This document shows positions 5,951 through 6,978 of a DNA stretch of 6,978 nt, piece by piece. The notes below the pieces were generated by a model. The model saw only the letters and a list, made by a program, of their open reading frames with translations. It was not told the origin of the DNA and did not search any database. Source of the stretch: Salmonirosea sp038204185 (GTDB lineage Bacteria > Bacteroidota > Bacteroidia > Cytophagales > Spirosomataceae); the NCBI GenBank assembly GCA_038204185.1, contig JBBRDE010000295.1:1-6978 (forward strand), read 5' to 3'. The translations under genes and the position numbers were made by a program. The stretch's first letter is position 1. Every line of letters starts with the position of its first letter.

Positions 5951-6978
5951 TCACTCCAACGCCCAAGCCTTATTCTTCTTCGATAACGCTTTCCCCATAC
6001 CCGATACTTCTTCCTTGATCCACGTATCATACGCCTGTTGTACCTTCGACAACTGCGCCCTAAGCACTTCAAATACTTCGCGCTGCTGATTGGTCGGCGG
6101 AAAATCCACACCGTTGGCTCCAATATCGCTCGCCAGGGCACCCAACCGGCCGTATAGCCTGATGGGATTACGGAAAGCATCCTCCCGCGCTCCCGTGAGG
6201 TGGATGTCGTAGAGTTGGGCAGAAATTTGAGTGGCATCCCTGTTGAGTTGTGCCAGATTTTCTTTCAGTTTTTTATCAGGTACCCTGGTGACTAGTTGAT
6301 TCATTCGTGCGCGCTTTTTTTCCAGATCATTGATCAACTGCACCGTCTGATTCTGGGCGGCGCGGAGTTCCAGGCTGAATGCTTCCTGCGCCGCTATGTC
6401 GGCCATGGTACCCGTTGTATTGGGGTCTTTGAGGATGGTAATAGACTGGGTTAGCGTTTCATCGCCGAGATTCATTTGGGCGGTAAAGGTACCCGGCACT
6501 ACGCGTGGCCCCAACAGCCCGGAATGGATATCGATGTCCCAGACCAGCAGCGTGCGGGTACTGTCTTTGCCTAACGGCACCCAGGATTTGCCCGGCGGCA
6601 GGGTACGCAGTTTGGGGCGCTCAGGCGACTCGTGCCGTAAGTCCCACCACACGCGGTTCACGCCTGGTTTGTTGGTACCTTTCACCGTGCGGATCTCCTT
6701 GCCGTTTTGTAAAATCTTGATCTCCGGTGCTTTTTTTAGTGTGTCTTTCAGGAAGTACTGGATCGGTACGCCGTAGTCCGGGCCGCGTCCGTCGCTGAGG
6801 GTACTTTCGATATGGCGCGATTCCACTTCCTGAAAGTGGTAGCCGTTCCGAACGGGTAACAGCGCGTTAGCGGCCGGGCGGGCTTTCGCCATGGCGCGAA
6901 TGGGAGTCAGATCGTCCAGAATATAGAATCCGCGCCCGTAGGTGGCCACCACCAAATCGCCAAATTCCGGCTGTACTT
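5951..6978 (-). CDS. Secreted Asp-box/sortilin-type beta-propeller 'glycosyl hydrolase', C-terminal part (cut by right edge)
   Basis: About 342 C-terminal residues; the frame is open to the right edge and ends with TGA at 5951-5953. The visible part starts at the end of a beta-propeller, with FGDLVVATYGRGFYILDD (about 6913-6966), a hallmark of the large Bacteroidota proteins annotated as glycosyl hydrolases or VPS10/sortilin-like BNR-repeat proteins. Next comes an Ig-like/FlgD-like region with GVNRVWWDLRHE (about 6629-6664) and GPRVVPGTFTAQM (about 6473-6511). A helical, charged tail (about 5955-6400, rich in Q, K, E and R) is probably coiled-coil. Such proteins usually have a signal peptide and act in the periplasm or outside the cell, but that end is missing here. 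Hydrolase activity is an annotation habit for this family and is unproven. No C-terminal type IX sorting domain is seen, as the protein ends in a basic tail. Confidence 0.85.
   Translation of the reverse strand, partial: VQPEFGDLVVATYGRGFYILDDLTPIRAMAKARPAANALLPVRNGYHFQEVESRHIESTLSDGRGPDYGVPIQYFLKDTLKKAPEIKILQNGKEIRTVKGTNKPGVNRVWWDLRHESPERPKLRTLPPGKSWVPLGKDSTRTLLVWDIDIHSGLLGPRVVPGTFTAQMNLGDETLTQSITILKDPNTTGTMADIAAQEAFSLELRAAQNQTVQLINDLEKKRARMNQLVTRVPDKKLKENLAQLNRDATQISAQLYDIHLTGAREDAFRNPIRLYGRLGALASDIGANGVDFPPTNQQREVFEVLRAQLSKVQQAYDTWIKEEVSGMGKALSKKNKAWALE

Noticed and set aside
5875..6237. Upstream extension of the Cupin_5 frame to a 290-residue protein
   Set aside because: It overlaps the 3' end of the propeller gene on the same strand in another frame, and the extra residues have no family resemblance; the typical N-terminus begins at 5874.

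Overview
The window looks like chromosomal DNA from a member of the Bacteroidota, most likely the Cytophagales (Spirosoma/Runella/Dyadobacter relatives). This rests on a promoter box of the Bacteroidota type (TAnnTTTG), the lack of clear Shine-Dalgarno sequences, a large secreted Asp-box/sortilin-like 'glycosyl hydrolase', a DASH-type photolyase and moderate GC content. The placement is inferred from family resemblance; there is no rRNA or other marker here.

Positions 1-3773, plus strand, hold a hexuronate (glucuronate) catabolism locus: the 3' end of uxuA (mannonate dehydratase), uxaC (glucuronate isomerase), kdgK (2-keto-3-deoxygluconate kinase) and eda (KDPG aldolase). Together they cover glucuronate to fructuronate, mannonate to KDG, KDG to KDPG, and KDPG to pyruvate plus glyceraldehyde-3-phosphate. 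The fructuronate reductase (uxuB) that links UxaC to UxuA is not in the window and may lie to the left. The genes are not tightly packed: gaps of 69, 176 and 187 bases separate them, and each gap has short-period repeats or dyad symmetry. A long imperfect hairpin sits between uxuA and uxaC, an inverted repeat surrounds a good promoter ahead of kdgK, and 7-base tandem arrays lie before kdgK, after kdgK and directly before eda.

Positions 3820-6978, minus strand, hold three genes read toward eda. From right to left they are the C-terminal part of a secreted beta-propeller protein (open at the right edge), a Cupin_5 (DUF985) protein and a DASH-family photolyase/cryptochrome. Gaps of 76 and 96 bases would allow co-transcription. 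The photolyase converges on eda across 46 bases.

I see no clear mobile element, CRISPR array, RNA gene or new multi-gene system. The items most worth a second look are the structured repeat-bearing gaps of the uronate locus, an apparent remnant of a second Cupin_5 coding sequence overlapping the photolyase stop codon, and a shortened flavin-site segment in the photolyase.
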